Positions 1 through 7,783 of a stretch of 64,000 bases of DNA are shown here, piece by piece. This stretch comes from Candidatus Poribacteria bacterium (GTDB lineage: Bacteria > Poribacteria > WGA-4E > WGA-3G). The notes under the pieces were generated by a model. It was given only the letters and a program-made list of their open reading frames with translations, ran no database searches and was not told where the DNA came from. Made by a program: the position numbers and the translations under genes. The stretch's first letter is position 1. Every line of letters starts with the position of its first letter. The stretch lies in the NCBI GenBank assembly GCA_026710795.1, contig JAPOQK010000009.1, positions 25,334 to 89,333 on the forward strand, given 5' to 3'.

Positions 1-94
1 CGACCCAGTATGCGTTGACGATGACGAGGATTAAGCCAACAATTATCGCTTTTTTTGTGATGACCTCGGTAGTTTGCGAGGGTTGTGGATTCAT
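1..94 (-). CDS. N-terminus of a membrane protein, cut by window edge
   Basis: The minus strand from an ATG at 92-94 reads 31 codons without a stop to the window edge. The peptide begins MNPQPSQTTEVITKKAI and continues into a hydrophobic stretch (about residues 15-30: AIIVGLILVIVNAYWV), consistent with a first transmembrane helix after a short cytoplasmic tail. The pattern resembles the start of DUF6784/DUF6785-type multi-pass membrane proteins that I recall as common in Poribacteria, but so little is visible that the family is only a guess. It lies downstream of ctpA on the same strand. Confidence 0.5.
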   Translation of the reverse strand, partial: MNPQPSQTTEVITKKAIIVGLILVIVNAYWV

Positions 95-293
95 TTATTT
101 TTTGTGGGGAGAATAAATACTCAGCGGCTCCTGACTGTCAGGAGTTGGATAGAAAAACGGATGTCTCAGTGGGTAAAGTAAAACACAAATCTGAGTGGTA
201 TTCTTCAGGTAACTGCACCAACTGGTTGGTTACGACACGCGAGCGTGCCTATTACCATGTTGGGTTTTACTTCGTTCTATGGAACCTAAAAGT
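95..293. repeat. Intergenic palindromes between ctpA and the left-edge gene
   Basis: This gap holds short palindromes: CTCCTGACTGTCAGGAG at 128-144, CCAACTGGTTGG near 200 and CACGCGAGCGTG near 235. They could act as a terminator for ctpA or be remnants of small repeats. A short plus-strand reading frame here has no ribosome binding site or recognisable features and is not called. Confidence 0.35.
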
Positions 294-1829
294 TCAAACG
301 CCACGCACCAGAGTCTGCAATTCTTGTCCCATATATTTCAGCATCTGACCGAGTGTTTGATATAACTTAATAGTGCTTCCTACCTCATCTGCGTTTATGA
401 TACGAATTGCTTCCTGTAGCTGTGTGTCATGACGTAAATTTACAATTCGTTCAATACCAACATTGAAATTAAAGAGTTGTTCAGCTCGTATAATCAACCA
501 CCGTAAACTAACGCGGTATCCATCATCTGCAAGTTTATTTCTAAATTCTGGAAGTGTTTCCTCAAGTAGTGCGAAATCTTTGGGGATTTCCCCTATCCGC
601 TTGACTTCATCTTCAATCCAATTGGTGACATAATTCTCAACCGATTTCTTTTCTGCGACAAGCCGCTGCATCATCTGTTCGATTCTTTCAGGTTGCTGTT
701 CGGTGACAGGCACATGCGGGGTAATACCTGATTTGTCAATTGACGTTCCGTTGGGAGTATAATATGAGGAGATGGTAAGTGATATTGCACCGATACTTGT
801 CAGCGGATATCGTTTTTGGACAACACCTTTTCCATAAGTTTTTGTACCTACGAGGATACCTCGACCTGTATCTTTTATTGCCCCTGCAACGATTTCGGAT
901 GCGCTTGCACTGTATTCATCAACAAGAACGACAACAGGTATTTCTGGCGAACACAAGATATCAGGATGTGCAGGATATTCTTCATCAAAATTGCTTTTCC
1001 TGCCTTTTGTAGATACAATAATGCCTTTATCAATAAATGCGTCTGCAATATGGTATGCGGCATCAAGTAACCCTCCCTGATTACTACGTAAATCCAAGAT
1101 AAGTGCTTGCATACCTGCTTCGTGATGTGCAGCGAGTGCTTTGTTGAATTCCTCTTCAGTGCCACCTACCCGGTTTGTACCGATGAATTTGGTGATTCGG
1201 ATATACCCGATTTTGCCATCCAGCATAGTAGTTGTCACACTGGGAATTGATATTTTTGCACGTTTCAATTTGACATCAAAGGGTTCGAGGAATTTTCGTT
1301 GTACTGTTATGGTGACATCAGTATCGACTGCGCCTCTAAGTAGGTCGACTACATCATCAACCGTCATGCCTGTTCTGTCTCCCAAGAATACTTGTGTTCC
1401 ATTGACTTTAGTGATGTAATCTCCAGCCTGCAAATGGGCAGAGTCTGCGGGTGTGCCCGGTATAGGTTTAGATATTTTAATGAACCCTCGGTGATCGGGA
1501 AAAATTCCTACACCAATCCCACCGAAATTTGCATTGTATAGATTTTCGACGGAACGTTGATGGTCGCGTTCAGATAAGAGATATGTGTAGGGATCGCCCA
1601 TAGCAGCGAGTGCCCCCTTGATTGCGCCATGGTACATTGCATTTCTGTCTACTGGTTTATAGTAATTTTCTTCTGCGATGTATATTGCATTCGAGAGTGC
1701 TTCACTCAGCATTCTGAGGGTGTACCGTTTATCATCACTCGTCGCACCATTCTCACTTGAATGTATGATAAGTAAAGGAAGTCCTATCGCGACCACTAAA
1801 ACGATGAAGGACAAAGTAAATCTTTTCAT
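294..1829 (-). CDS. ctpA: Carboxyl-terminal processing peptidase, S41 family
   Basis: Periplasmic serine protease that trims or degrades proteins from their C-termini. The 511-residue product has an N-terminal signal or anchor (MKRFTLSFIVLVVAIGLPLL), a PDZ domain around residues 95-180 (FGGIGVGIF, then GDYITKVNG) and an S41 catalytic domain around 200-380. The Ser is in SASASE and the catalytic Lys in KTYGKG, the Ser-Lys dyad of the family. About 120 residues follow the catalytic domain and form a charged, probably helical tail. The start is the ATG at 1829 with AGGG about 11 bases upstream. It is single on its strand, and a hairpin at 1974-1995 separates it from the upstream acyltransferase gene. 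Confidence 0.93.
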   Translation of the reverse strand: MKRFTLSFIVLVVAIGLPLLIIHSSENGATSDDKRYTLRMLSEALSNAIYIAEENYYKPVDRNAMYHGAIKGALAAMGDPYTYLLSERDHQRSVENLYNANFGGIGVGIFPDHRGFIKISKPIPGTPADSAHLQAGDYITKVNGTQVFLGDRTGMTVDDVVDLLRGAVDTDVTITVQRKFLEPFDVKLKRAKISIPSVTTTMLDGKIGYIRITKFIGTNRVGGTEEEFNKALAAHHEAGMQALILDLRSNQGGLLDAAYHIADAFIDKGIIVSTKGRKSNFDEEYPAHPDILCSPEIPVVVLVDEYSASASEIVAGAIKDTGRGILVGTKTYGKGVVQKRYPLTSIGAISLTISSYYTPNGTSIDKSGITPHVPVTEQQPERIEQMMQRLVAEKKSVENYVTNWIEDEVKRIGEIPKDFALLEETLPEFRNKLADDGYRVSLRWLIIRAEQLFNFNVGIERIVNLRHDTQLQEAIRIINADEVGSTIKLYQTLGQMLKYMGQELQTLVRGV

Positions 1830-1973
1830 GATAATACCCTACTATGGAAAATTGGCTCACAATTTGGTGTCGTATTTAGGCATGTTATTATATCATATCA
1901 TGACTTGAACGATTGTGCAATGCAAATTTGTCACACTGACTATAGAACCATAGAAGATAATCGCATTCAGAAG

Positions 1974-1995
1974 GTCACTCCTACACAAGAGTGAC
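1974..1995 (-). terminator. Hairpin after the acyltransferase gene
   Basis: GTCACTC at 1974-1980 pairs with GAGTGAC at 1989-1995 around an 8-base loop, about 15 bases past the stop of the acyltransferase gene. There is no strong U-tract on the minus strand, so intrinsic termination is possible but not assured. Confidence 0.4.
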
Positions 1996-2009
1996 ATTAT
2001 TTTATTCAA

Positions 2010-2906
2010 CTACTTCGGTTGCGTTTTCCATCGGTTGTGTAACCAAAGCCACTGTTCTGGATATTGTTCTATGTATTTCTCCAATTTTTTCATAAGTATC
2101 GTTGTGTACTTTTCTATATCATGCTCAGTATCGTTGGATGGTTCCATATAAATCGGTGGAGAAATATGTACTTGATGTTGGTTATTAGGTTGACGAATAT
2201 CCAAAGAAAAAAGTATCGGTGCATCTGTTTTTAGTGCGATGGCTACTGGACCTTTCGCAGTAGAAGCATGTTTTCCAAAAAATTCAATGAATACACCTTG
2301 TTCTCCTGCGTTTTGATCGGCAAAAAAACCTACGGCATCGTTATTTTTTAGTGCACGTAATGTGGAACGAATTGCGTTTTTTCGTGGTATTAATTCTAAA
2401 CTCATAAGTTCCCTGCTCTGCCAAACGTAGTCATTGAGTTTTGCATTTTTGAGTGGAAATGCAATCGCTTTAGCACGGTTCGGGATGAGTAAACCATAGA
2501 CAAGTGAAAGAAGTTCCCAATTCCCAAAATGTGGCAGAAATACAATTGCCCCTTTACCTTTGTCCAATGCTCTATTGAGATGTTCTACGCCATCTACAGT
2601 AACGTTGTTCCACATATTCTCAGGAGTCAATTTGCTGAAACGCATGAATTCAATAATTGTTTTACTGAAGTTGATAAAACTTGCTTTACATATTTCTCGT
2701 TGTCGTTCCTCATTAATGTCGTTCCCAAAGGCTATTTGTAAGTTGCTAAGTGCAATCTGTCGACGTTTTTTAAGTATTCGAAATAGAAGTTTACCAATTA
2801 CAGTTCCAAGTGACATTGCCCATTTGTTCGAGAGGAGTCGGCATATCCAACCAAAAAACATAACAGTCTGATATACAAGACTGTCTTTCCACCTGTTTTG
2901 TGCCAT
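2010..2906 (-). CDS. Lipid A biosynthesis acyltransferase (HtrB/LpxL family)
   Basis: Predicted to transfer a secondary acyl chain onto lipid A precursors at the inner membrane. The product starting at the ATG at 2904-2906 is 298 residues, normal for the family. It has a hydrophobic N-terminal segment around residues 10-35, the HFGNWE catalytic motif (the family His-x4-acid motif) around 110, and a conserved FFADQNAG stretch around 185. An upstream in-frame extension to 3155 exists, but it runs through an inverted-repeat element and lacks family similarity, so the internal ATG is preferred. Together with lptF/lptG it shows that the organism makes a lipopolysaccharide-type outer membrane. Confidence 0.88.
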   Translation of the reverse strand: MAQNRWKDSLVYQTVMFFGWICRLLSNKWAMSLGTVIGKLLFRILKKRRQIALSNLQIAFGNDINEERQREICKASFINFSKTIIEFMRFSKLTPENMWNNVTVDGVEHLNRALDKGKGAIVFLPHFGNWELLSLVYGLLIPNRAKAIAFPLKNAKLNDYVWQSRELMSLELIPRKNAIRSTLRALKNNDAVGFFADQNAGEQGVFIEFFGKHASTAKGPVAIALKTDAPILFSLDIRQPNNQHQVHISPPIYMEPSNDTEHDIEKYTTILMKKLEKYIEQYPEQWLWLHNRWKTQPK

Positions 2907-3009
2907 TGTTTCTATCCGTCTGTAATGTCTATAAACATCTTTATTATGTATTACTATAAATTTAGAGTATATCACGGGTGATTGTATAAGGCAACTTGTG
3001 TTTAGTAGT

Positions 3010-3140
3010 GGGTGTGTAAAGTTTTTGGCATTAACCGCATAATTCTTTGTAGGAGGGAACTCTGATTCCCGATCTGTCGAGATTCGGAGATCGCTCCTAC
3101 AAGTATTTTGATCATATTTTACCAAAAACTTTACACACCC
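3010..3140. repeat. MITE-like element with 19-bp perfect terminal inverted repeats
   Basis: GGGTGTGTAAAGTTTTTGG at 3010-3028 is the exact reverse complement of 3122-3140. A second nested palindrome (TGTAGGAG near 3049, CTCCTACA near 3095) sits inside. There is no coding capacity. It occupies most of the 2907-3208 gap between the divergent acyltransferase and cupin genes. A truncated version of the arm (CCAAAAACTTTACAC) recurs near 46950, and AAAAACTTTACACACACG recurs near 57350. Confidence 0.7.
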
Positions 3141-3208
3141 GGTACTGGTTTTCAACTTGATAGGTGTTTAGTTGTGTGATAGAATGATGGCATGAAAGGA
3201 GAAAACGA

Positions 3209-3514
3209 ATGTCAGAAACAGTTAGGACAGATATAAAAGGAATTGATCGTTTTATACTTGAGGCTGGGGCAGATAGAGAACAACTTAGTCTACATATATC
3301 AGAAGTCGGACCCGGTCAACGCGCACATCCACCACATACTCATGATGGACAGGAAATATTCTATGTTTTTTCAGGTGAAGGTGAAGTGCTATTCGGGGAA
3401 CAGGCACACCGTATTAGTGATAACGAAGCGGTGCATGTTGACTGCCAAGTATTACATGGTATACGTAACGTTGGAGAGACACCGTTACGATATGCCGTAA
3501 TAATTGCACGTTGA
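3209..3514 (+). CDS. Small cupin-domain protein
   Basis: A 101-residue single-domain cupin. The metal-binding motif is visible as HTHDGQE (HxH then E) followed by GEGEVLFGE in the first half, with the second-motif His in CQVLHGIRNVGE. Such proteins are metal-binding beta-barrels used as small isomerases, dioxygenases or sugar-binding sensors; the substrate cannot be told from sequence. The start ATG is preceded by AAAGGAG at good spacing. It is a single gene between a MITE-like element and a convergent small membrane protein gene. Confidence 0.85.
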   Translation: MSETVRTDIKGIDRFILEAGADREQLSLHISEVGPGQRAHPPHTHDGQEIFYVFSGEGEVLFGEQAHRISDNEAVHVDCQVLHGIRNVGETPLRYAVIIAR

Positions 3515-3548
3515 TCAACATTTTTTGAGTATAAATGTTTAACATTTT

Positions 3549-3977
3549 TTATTCTGAAGGAGGTTCAGCCAATTCCGCATGTCGCAATTGATAGATACCG
3601 TAGATTCCGCCAATTATTAACAGTATTCCTATCGTGCTTATTCCTCGTCGTATCCATACTGGGTGTAAGAATTGCGATATATTGGCAAGTGGTTGTAACA
3701 ATCGCGACACACCAATATTCACATAGAATACGCCATAGGCAATCAAACACATCTCGCTAAGAAGTTGCTGCTTCAATGAATTTACTGATAGACCGAAGGG
3801 GTTTATGAGGTAATCTCCAGAGAATATGAGTGTTATGCCGACAATAAAAAAAGTTACCAGTGTTATCATAGAATATGCGGACTGCCGTAGGACTATGGCT
3901 AACAGGATACTTACACCACCCAAAATCACACTAATAATACCCTGAAATATTTGAACCCCTCTGCTGTGTGCTATCAT
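3549..3977 (-). CDS. Small four-helix membrane protein, unknown function
   Basis: A 142-residue integral membrane protein of unknown function. Hydrophobic segments lie at roughly residues 12-28, 34-52, 75-92 and 112-128, so four helices are likely, with a short charged C-terminus (HAELAEPPSE). The start ATG at 3977 has AAAGG upstream. The gene lies 19 bases downstream of the disrupted beta-barrel gene on the same strand and could be co-transcribed with it. I do not recognise a named family; the layout resembles DUF308-like small membrane proteins, but that is weak. Confidence 0.65.
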   Translation of the reverse strand: MIAHSRGVQIFQGIISVILGGVSILLAIVLRQSAYSMITLVTFFIVGITLIFSGDYLINPFGLSVNSLKQQLLSEMCLIAYGVFYVNIGVSRLLQPLANISQFLHPVWIRRGISTIGILLIIGGIYGIYQLRHAELAEPPSE

Positions 3978-3996
3978 TTTGCCTTTCTAATGTTAA

Positions 3997-5106
3997 CTAA
4001 AATGAATATAATACTGTCACAGAGACCAGTGGACCGAATTCAAACGCATCGCTTTCTTCAAATTTTACAACATCAAGCGCGTCAGTGTCATCATAAAGCG
4101 TTTTTTGATGTAATGGCAACAGCAACGAAACTGATAACGGGACGTTAAACGGTGTACTTATTGATGTTCCCATAGATGCCATGCCGAAAAGGAGTCCAGT
4201 ATTTTTATCTATTTCTCCATCCCAATGCGCAAAAGATTGATATATCCCAAGGTAACCCGCTCGGAAAGAGAACCATTTATTCAGACGGTAATTCAACCCA
4301 GCAGTATATGTAAGTTCATTCGAACCGCGATATGTTTTGTTGTTCTCGTAAAACGGTAATTTTGCACGCAGGCTGGTATGCGTTGCCAATCCTTTATAAA
4401 CAGGCAGGTTATAGTGCAGATTTACAATAGGGTTGAAAGTGCCAGTTCCGAATTGGATATGTAGATGTTCCTCTCCCTTTTTCCCAAGTTTCCACGGATC
4501 TTCCTCAGTATTACCAAATGGAATAGACATTCCGATACGACCCATCACATAATCTTTCTCAGCAAGAACACCTACTCTATAATGTCCAAGAAAAACTTCT
4601 GAATCTGTTAGACCGGTGTATGTTTCATTGCGATGATGGATACGTCCATTTTCTTCAATAGCATCCCATTGTTCTTGAGTATACTCAACGCCTTCGATCT
4701 TCTCTATACTTGCATCTTGGACTTTGGATTCATAGGGTAAGTTTGCTTCCAATATCCATTGAAGACCGATAAGGTATTTTAATGCGACATCAATGCGGTA
4801 AATGTTTAAATTGACATGATGCCTATGTTCTGGAACCGTGTCTATTTTTCGTATTCCGTTTTGGTCGATGAAAACGCCTTCATCTTCAAAGTGTCCACCT
4901 TGTGCATCAAACCATCGCATCATGCTAACAGATGCTTGAAATCTTTTTCCTTCTGAAGTCAAACTGACTTCACCCGACCCACCACGTGGGATTGCGGGAT
5001 TGCTTCACGCGCCTCAGCTTTCCTGTCCAAATGCACTATGCAGGATACCGAATGGGAGTAATAGAAATTGTAGTAGGAGTATTATGTGTGAAATTCGAGT
5101 TTTCAT
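3997..5106 (-). pseudogene. Beta-barrel outer membrane protein gene broken near its signal peptide
   Basis: The minus strand encodes a good signal peptide from the ATG at 5104-5106 (MKTRISHIILLLQF, then FGILHSAFGQ). It then meets two in-frame TGA codons at 5014-5016 and 5005-5007, after which the same frame is open to 3997. The interval holds a perfect tandem 8-bp duplication (GGGATTGC twice on the plus strand, 4988-5003) and a run of three T at 5019-5021. Removing one 8-bp copy and one T gives a continuous peptide QEAEAREAIPRGGSGEV joining signal and body. The +8 and +1 changes together keep the downstream frame. The body (about 320 residues) alternates hydrophobic and polar residues and ends in VTVLYSF with a terminal Phe, as outer membrane barrels do. 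Other genes here end in TGA, so recoding is unlikely. Assembly error is the alternative. A TTG at 4962 could start a leaderless body, without a signal peptide. Confidence 0.7.
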
Positions 5107-5257
5107 TGTGTAGTTTTGAGTAGGCAATGTTTGCCTTTTTCCTTATTGTTTTGTGTTGACAACCCGTGTCTATTATGTTTTAGATTTGTCTTTATTCAGC
5201 AGGCAAATTCAAGTAAATAGGCGTTATACATTCGAAGATATGTACTTACGATCATGT

Positions 5258-6193
5258 TTATTTTCTTTCAAGGTTTAACCAAGCCATTTCGTCATCGGAG
5301 AGATCAAGATTCAATGCACCAAGTGAAGATGCCATCTCTTCTAAGTTAGCTGGACCGACGATAGGAAAGATAGGGAAAGGTAGGTGGACGCAATAAGCGA
5401 GAGAGACCTGAATTGCGGAAAATCCGTATTTTTTACCTAATTGTTTGGCGCGTTCGAGTCTTTCAAAGTTATCATCGTTGTAATACACGCGTACCATATC
5501 ACCGTTATCTCGGTTCTCTTGTGTAAATGCACCACTAAAGAACCCTCGTGCTTGCGATGACCACGGCATCAAAGGGAATTGGCTTTCTACATGCCAACGG
5601 CGTGCATCAGCATCAACGTTTACACAGCCTCCCCACATCGGTTCCATTGGGACAGCAAGGCTTATGTTGTTACTACAAGCAACGAAACCGCTCAAATTGT
5701 TTTCTGAAGCGTAGGTATTTGCTTCAACGATACGGTTGGGTTGCCAATTTGAAGCGGCGATAGTTCGGATACGTCCAGCGTCTATCTCTTTGTTCAAATA
5801 ATCAATGATCGTGCTTACTGGCATTGCAGGATCATCTCTATGGAGCATATAAAGGTCAATATAATCGGTGTTGAGACGAGTTAGGTTTTCGTCAAGGTCC
5901 TGTTTGATGTATTCTGGTGAAACACGGTTTGGTACACCACCATGAGGATGTCCACCTTTATCTATCAGAAACACCTCGTCCCTATTTCCACGTTCCTGCA
6001 TCCATTGTCCAATTAACCTTTCGCTATTACCGCCTCCATAAATGTGTGCTGTGTCAAGTATATTTCCACCTGCTTCAAAGAATGTATCCAACATTTTAAC
6101 ACTATGTTCATAGTCCCCAGGTGAATACATCATAGTTCCCAGAATTAGTTGTGAAATCTCTTGGTCAACACCGGGAATTTTTATCCGCTTCAT
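5258..6193 (-). CDS. Aldo/keto reductase
   Basis: An NAD(P)H-dependent oxidoreductase of the AKR superfamily, 311 residues, full length. Catalytic tetrad residues appear in order: Asp and Tyr in LDTAHIYGGGNSER (about residues 46-59), Lys in FLIDKGGH (about 78) and His in YMLHRDDP (about 120). The C-terminal part carries the cofactor-binding pattern (VGPANLEEM). It likely acts on a sugar or small carbonyl compound in the cytoplasm. GAGGAAAG lies upstream of the start. The next gene upstream on the same strand is a sugar-type Gfo/Idh/MocA oxidoreductase, but more than 500 bases of repeat-containing DNA separate them. Confidence 0.9.
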   Translation of the reverse strand: MKRIKIPGVDQEISQLILGTMMYSPGDYEHSVKMLDTFFEAGGNILDTAHIYGGGNSERLIGQWMQERGNRDEVFLIDKGGHPHGGVPNRVSPEYIKQDLDENLTRLNTDYIDLYMLHRDDPAMPVSTIIDYLNKEIDAGRIRTIAASNWQPNRIVEANTYASENNLSGFVACSNNISLAVPMEPMWGGCVNVDADARRWHVESQFPLMPWSSQARGFFSGAFTQENRDNGDMVRVYYNDDNFERLERAKQLGKKYGFSAIQVSLAYCVHLPFPIFPIVGPANLEEMASSLGALNLDLSDDEMAWLNLERK

Positions 6194-6727
6194 TTAATTG
6201 CTTTCCTCATTTCTACCTTTTCTTTGTTTCTAAACGCTACGATTTTGATGATTTACATCAGAACATTGTATCACATTAGATACAGGAATTCAATGTAAAA
6301 TTCTAATCTTACCAGAGACAATTATTTCTCTCGAATCGTATTTACAGCAGGTGTTAACAAACTCAATTCACACACAATAATTGTTGTTTAGGGGTTTTCA
6401 TACCTAACTATCCAACTTATAGCACAACCCTAAAAGTTTTAGAGTCAATCCTGACAAAAATTGTCATAATAAAGCCGTAATCCCTGTGCTGATAAGAGTT
6501 TGTAGCCTTAGTCAAAAATTGACAAAATTACGATTGACTCTAAAAACTCTAAAGTATGACATTTAAAACCCGTCAATAGTCGTGAATATATTGAGAATGT
6601 GTTTTCTTATCCGTATTATGTTTTCGGTGGTAAATCTTATTTGTTTAACAGACAGAATCCTCCTACTTTATTTCTATTCACCTTTTTAAAATACGACAAA
6701 TGATTGTCTGTAAATATTGCCTTACCG
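6194..6727. other. Gene-free stretch containing an inverted-repeat element
   Basis: This 530-base AT-rich gap has no supported gene. Its main structure is the inverted-repeat element at 6436-6546, listed separately. The rest shows no clear hairpin or promoter. Confidence 0.6.
6436..6546. repeat. Short MITE-like inverted-repeat element
   Basis: GTTTTAGAGTCAATC at 6436-6450 is matched by its reverse complement GATTGACTCTAAAAAC at 6532-6547, with one extra A in the run. Inside, TGACAAAAATTGTCA and GTCAAAAATTGAC form further small palindromes. The element is about 110 bp, non-coding, and looks like a non-autonomous transposable repeat. Confidence 0.55.
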
Positions 6728-7687
6728 TTAGAGGCGATTCTGGTAAATTGCTTGAACGAGTTCCATGGTTTTGATTGCATCAGCAAAACAAGTTAACGGT
6801 TGTTTGTCTTGCTGAATACAATCAACGAAATGTCTACTTTCTCCATAAAATCCGTAGGTCTTATGTACTGAATCAGAATTAGCTGCTTCTTCAGGGGTAA
6901 TTTCAGTTTTTCCTTCATGCGTGTGTAGTATAGCAGCACCACCAGCATCCGGATTAATATATGCGGATATACCTTGTGCGTGCATCTCAAAGGTATGGAT
7001 TCGTCCACCGACTGCCCAATTGGTGCATAAATACCCGGATGCACCGCTTGTGAACTTAACAAGTGCGTTGAAACTGTTCTCTCGTTCGGAGTAGAAACGA
7101 TTGATGTCACTCGCAACTGCTTGAACATCACCACCACCGAGCCAACGAAGTGCGTCTACAGCGTGAATAGCATCACATGTCAATACATCAATAACACCAT
7201 CATAATATAGAGCGTTTGGTGAATTTTTGTGGAAGGTAGACATACACTGAATAATTGGTCCATTCTCTTCAACGATCTGCTTAACTTTTTGCATAAGCGG
7301 AATAAAACGACGGTTGAAACCTACCATCGTTTTGCACCCATGCTTTTCTGCTGCCAATGCCATTTCCTTTGTTTGATGCATCGTGATTCCTGGTGGTTTC
7401 TCAATGAATACATGATGTTTCTGTGATAAACAGTGGATTACAAGAGGGAACAGATGTTGTGGAGGCATCAAGATGTAGACAGCATTTGGACTTGTTTGTT
7501 CAAGCATTTTCCGATAGTCAGTAAAGGTATGTTCTATCTGAAATTTCTCTGCGGTTGTATGGAGTTTGGATTCTACAAAATCACATAACCCTACGAGATT
7601 GACATCTTCAAATTCTGAGAGTGATGGATAGTGCACCCCGTTTGCCATACCACCTGCTCCGATTAAAGCGATGTTAACTTTGTTCAT
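6728..7687 (-). CDS. Gfo/Idh/MocA family oxidoreductase
   Basis: A cytoplasmic NAD(P)-dependent dehydrogenase of about 319 residues. The Rossmann fold is at the N-terminus (MNKVNIALIGAGGMANGVHY). The conserved EKPPG motif with the family Lys lies around residue 96 (FIEKPPG). The C-terminal GFO_IDH_MocA domain contains CDAIHAVDALRWLGG, with the usual His in the active-site region. The start ATG at 7687 has GGAGGAAATT directly upstream; a longer frame to 7780 is not supported. It is divergent from the hydantoinase B gene, 96 bp apart. The substrate is probably a sugar or cyclitol. Confidence 0.9.
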   Translation of the reverse strand: MNKVNIALIGAGGMANGVHYPSLSEFEDVNLVGLCDFVESKLHTTAEKFQIEHTFTDYRKMLEQTSPNAVYILMPPQHLFPLVIHCLSQKHHVFIEKPPGITMHQTKEMALAAEKHGCKTMVGFNRRFIPLMQKVKQIVEENGPIIQCMSTFHKNSPNALYYDGVIDVLTCDAIHAVDALRWLGGGDVQAVASDINRFYSERENSFNALVKFTSGASGYLCTNWAVGGRIHTFEMHAQGISAYINPDAGGAAILHTHEGKTEITPEEAANSDSVHKTYGFYGESRHFVDCIQQDKQPLTCFADAIKTMELVQAIYQNRL

Positions 7688-7783
7688 AATTTCCTCCGAC
7701 CTGTTGTTTTTCTTGTATAATACAGAAGGAAATGTTAAAATGCAACATACTTCTAAATCCAAAATATCCTCCATCAACATCTT

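Noticed and set aside
85..348. 87-codon plus-strand frame at the left edge
   Set aside because: It spans the start of one gene and the end of ctpA on the other strand, has no ribosome binding site and no protein-like composition.
3010..3155. N-terminal extension of the acyltransferase to 3155
   Set aside because: The extension reads through the inverted-repeat element, and the family-like protein begins at the internal ATG at 2906.
4988..5021. TGA recoding (for example selenocysteine or Gly/Trp) in the beta-barrel gene
   Set aside because: Other genes in the window end in TGA, and the two TGA codons are explained by a tandem 8-bp duplication plus a one-base run extension.
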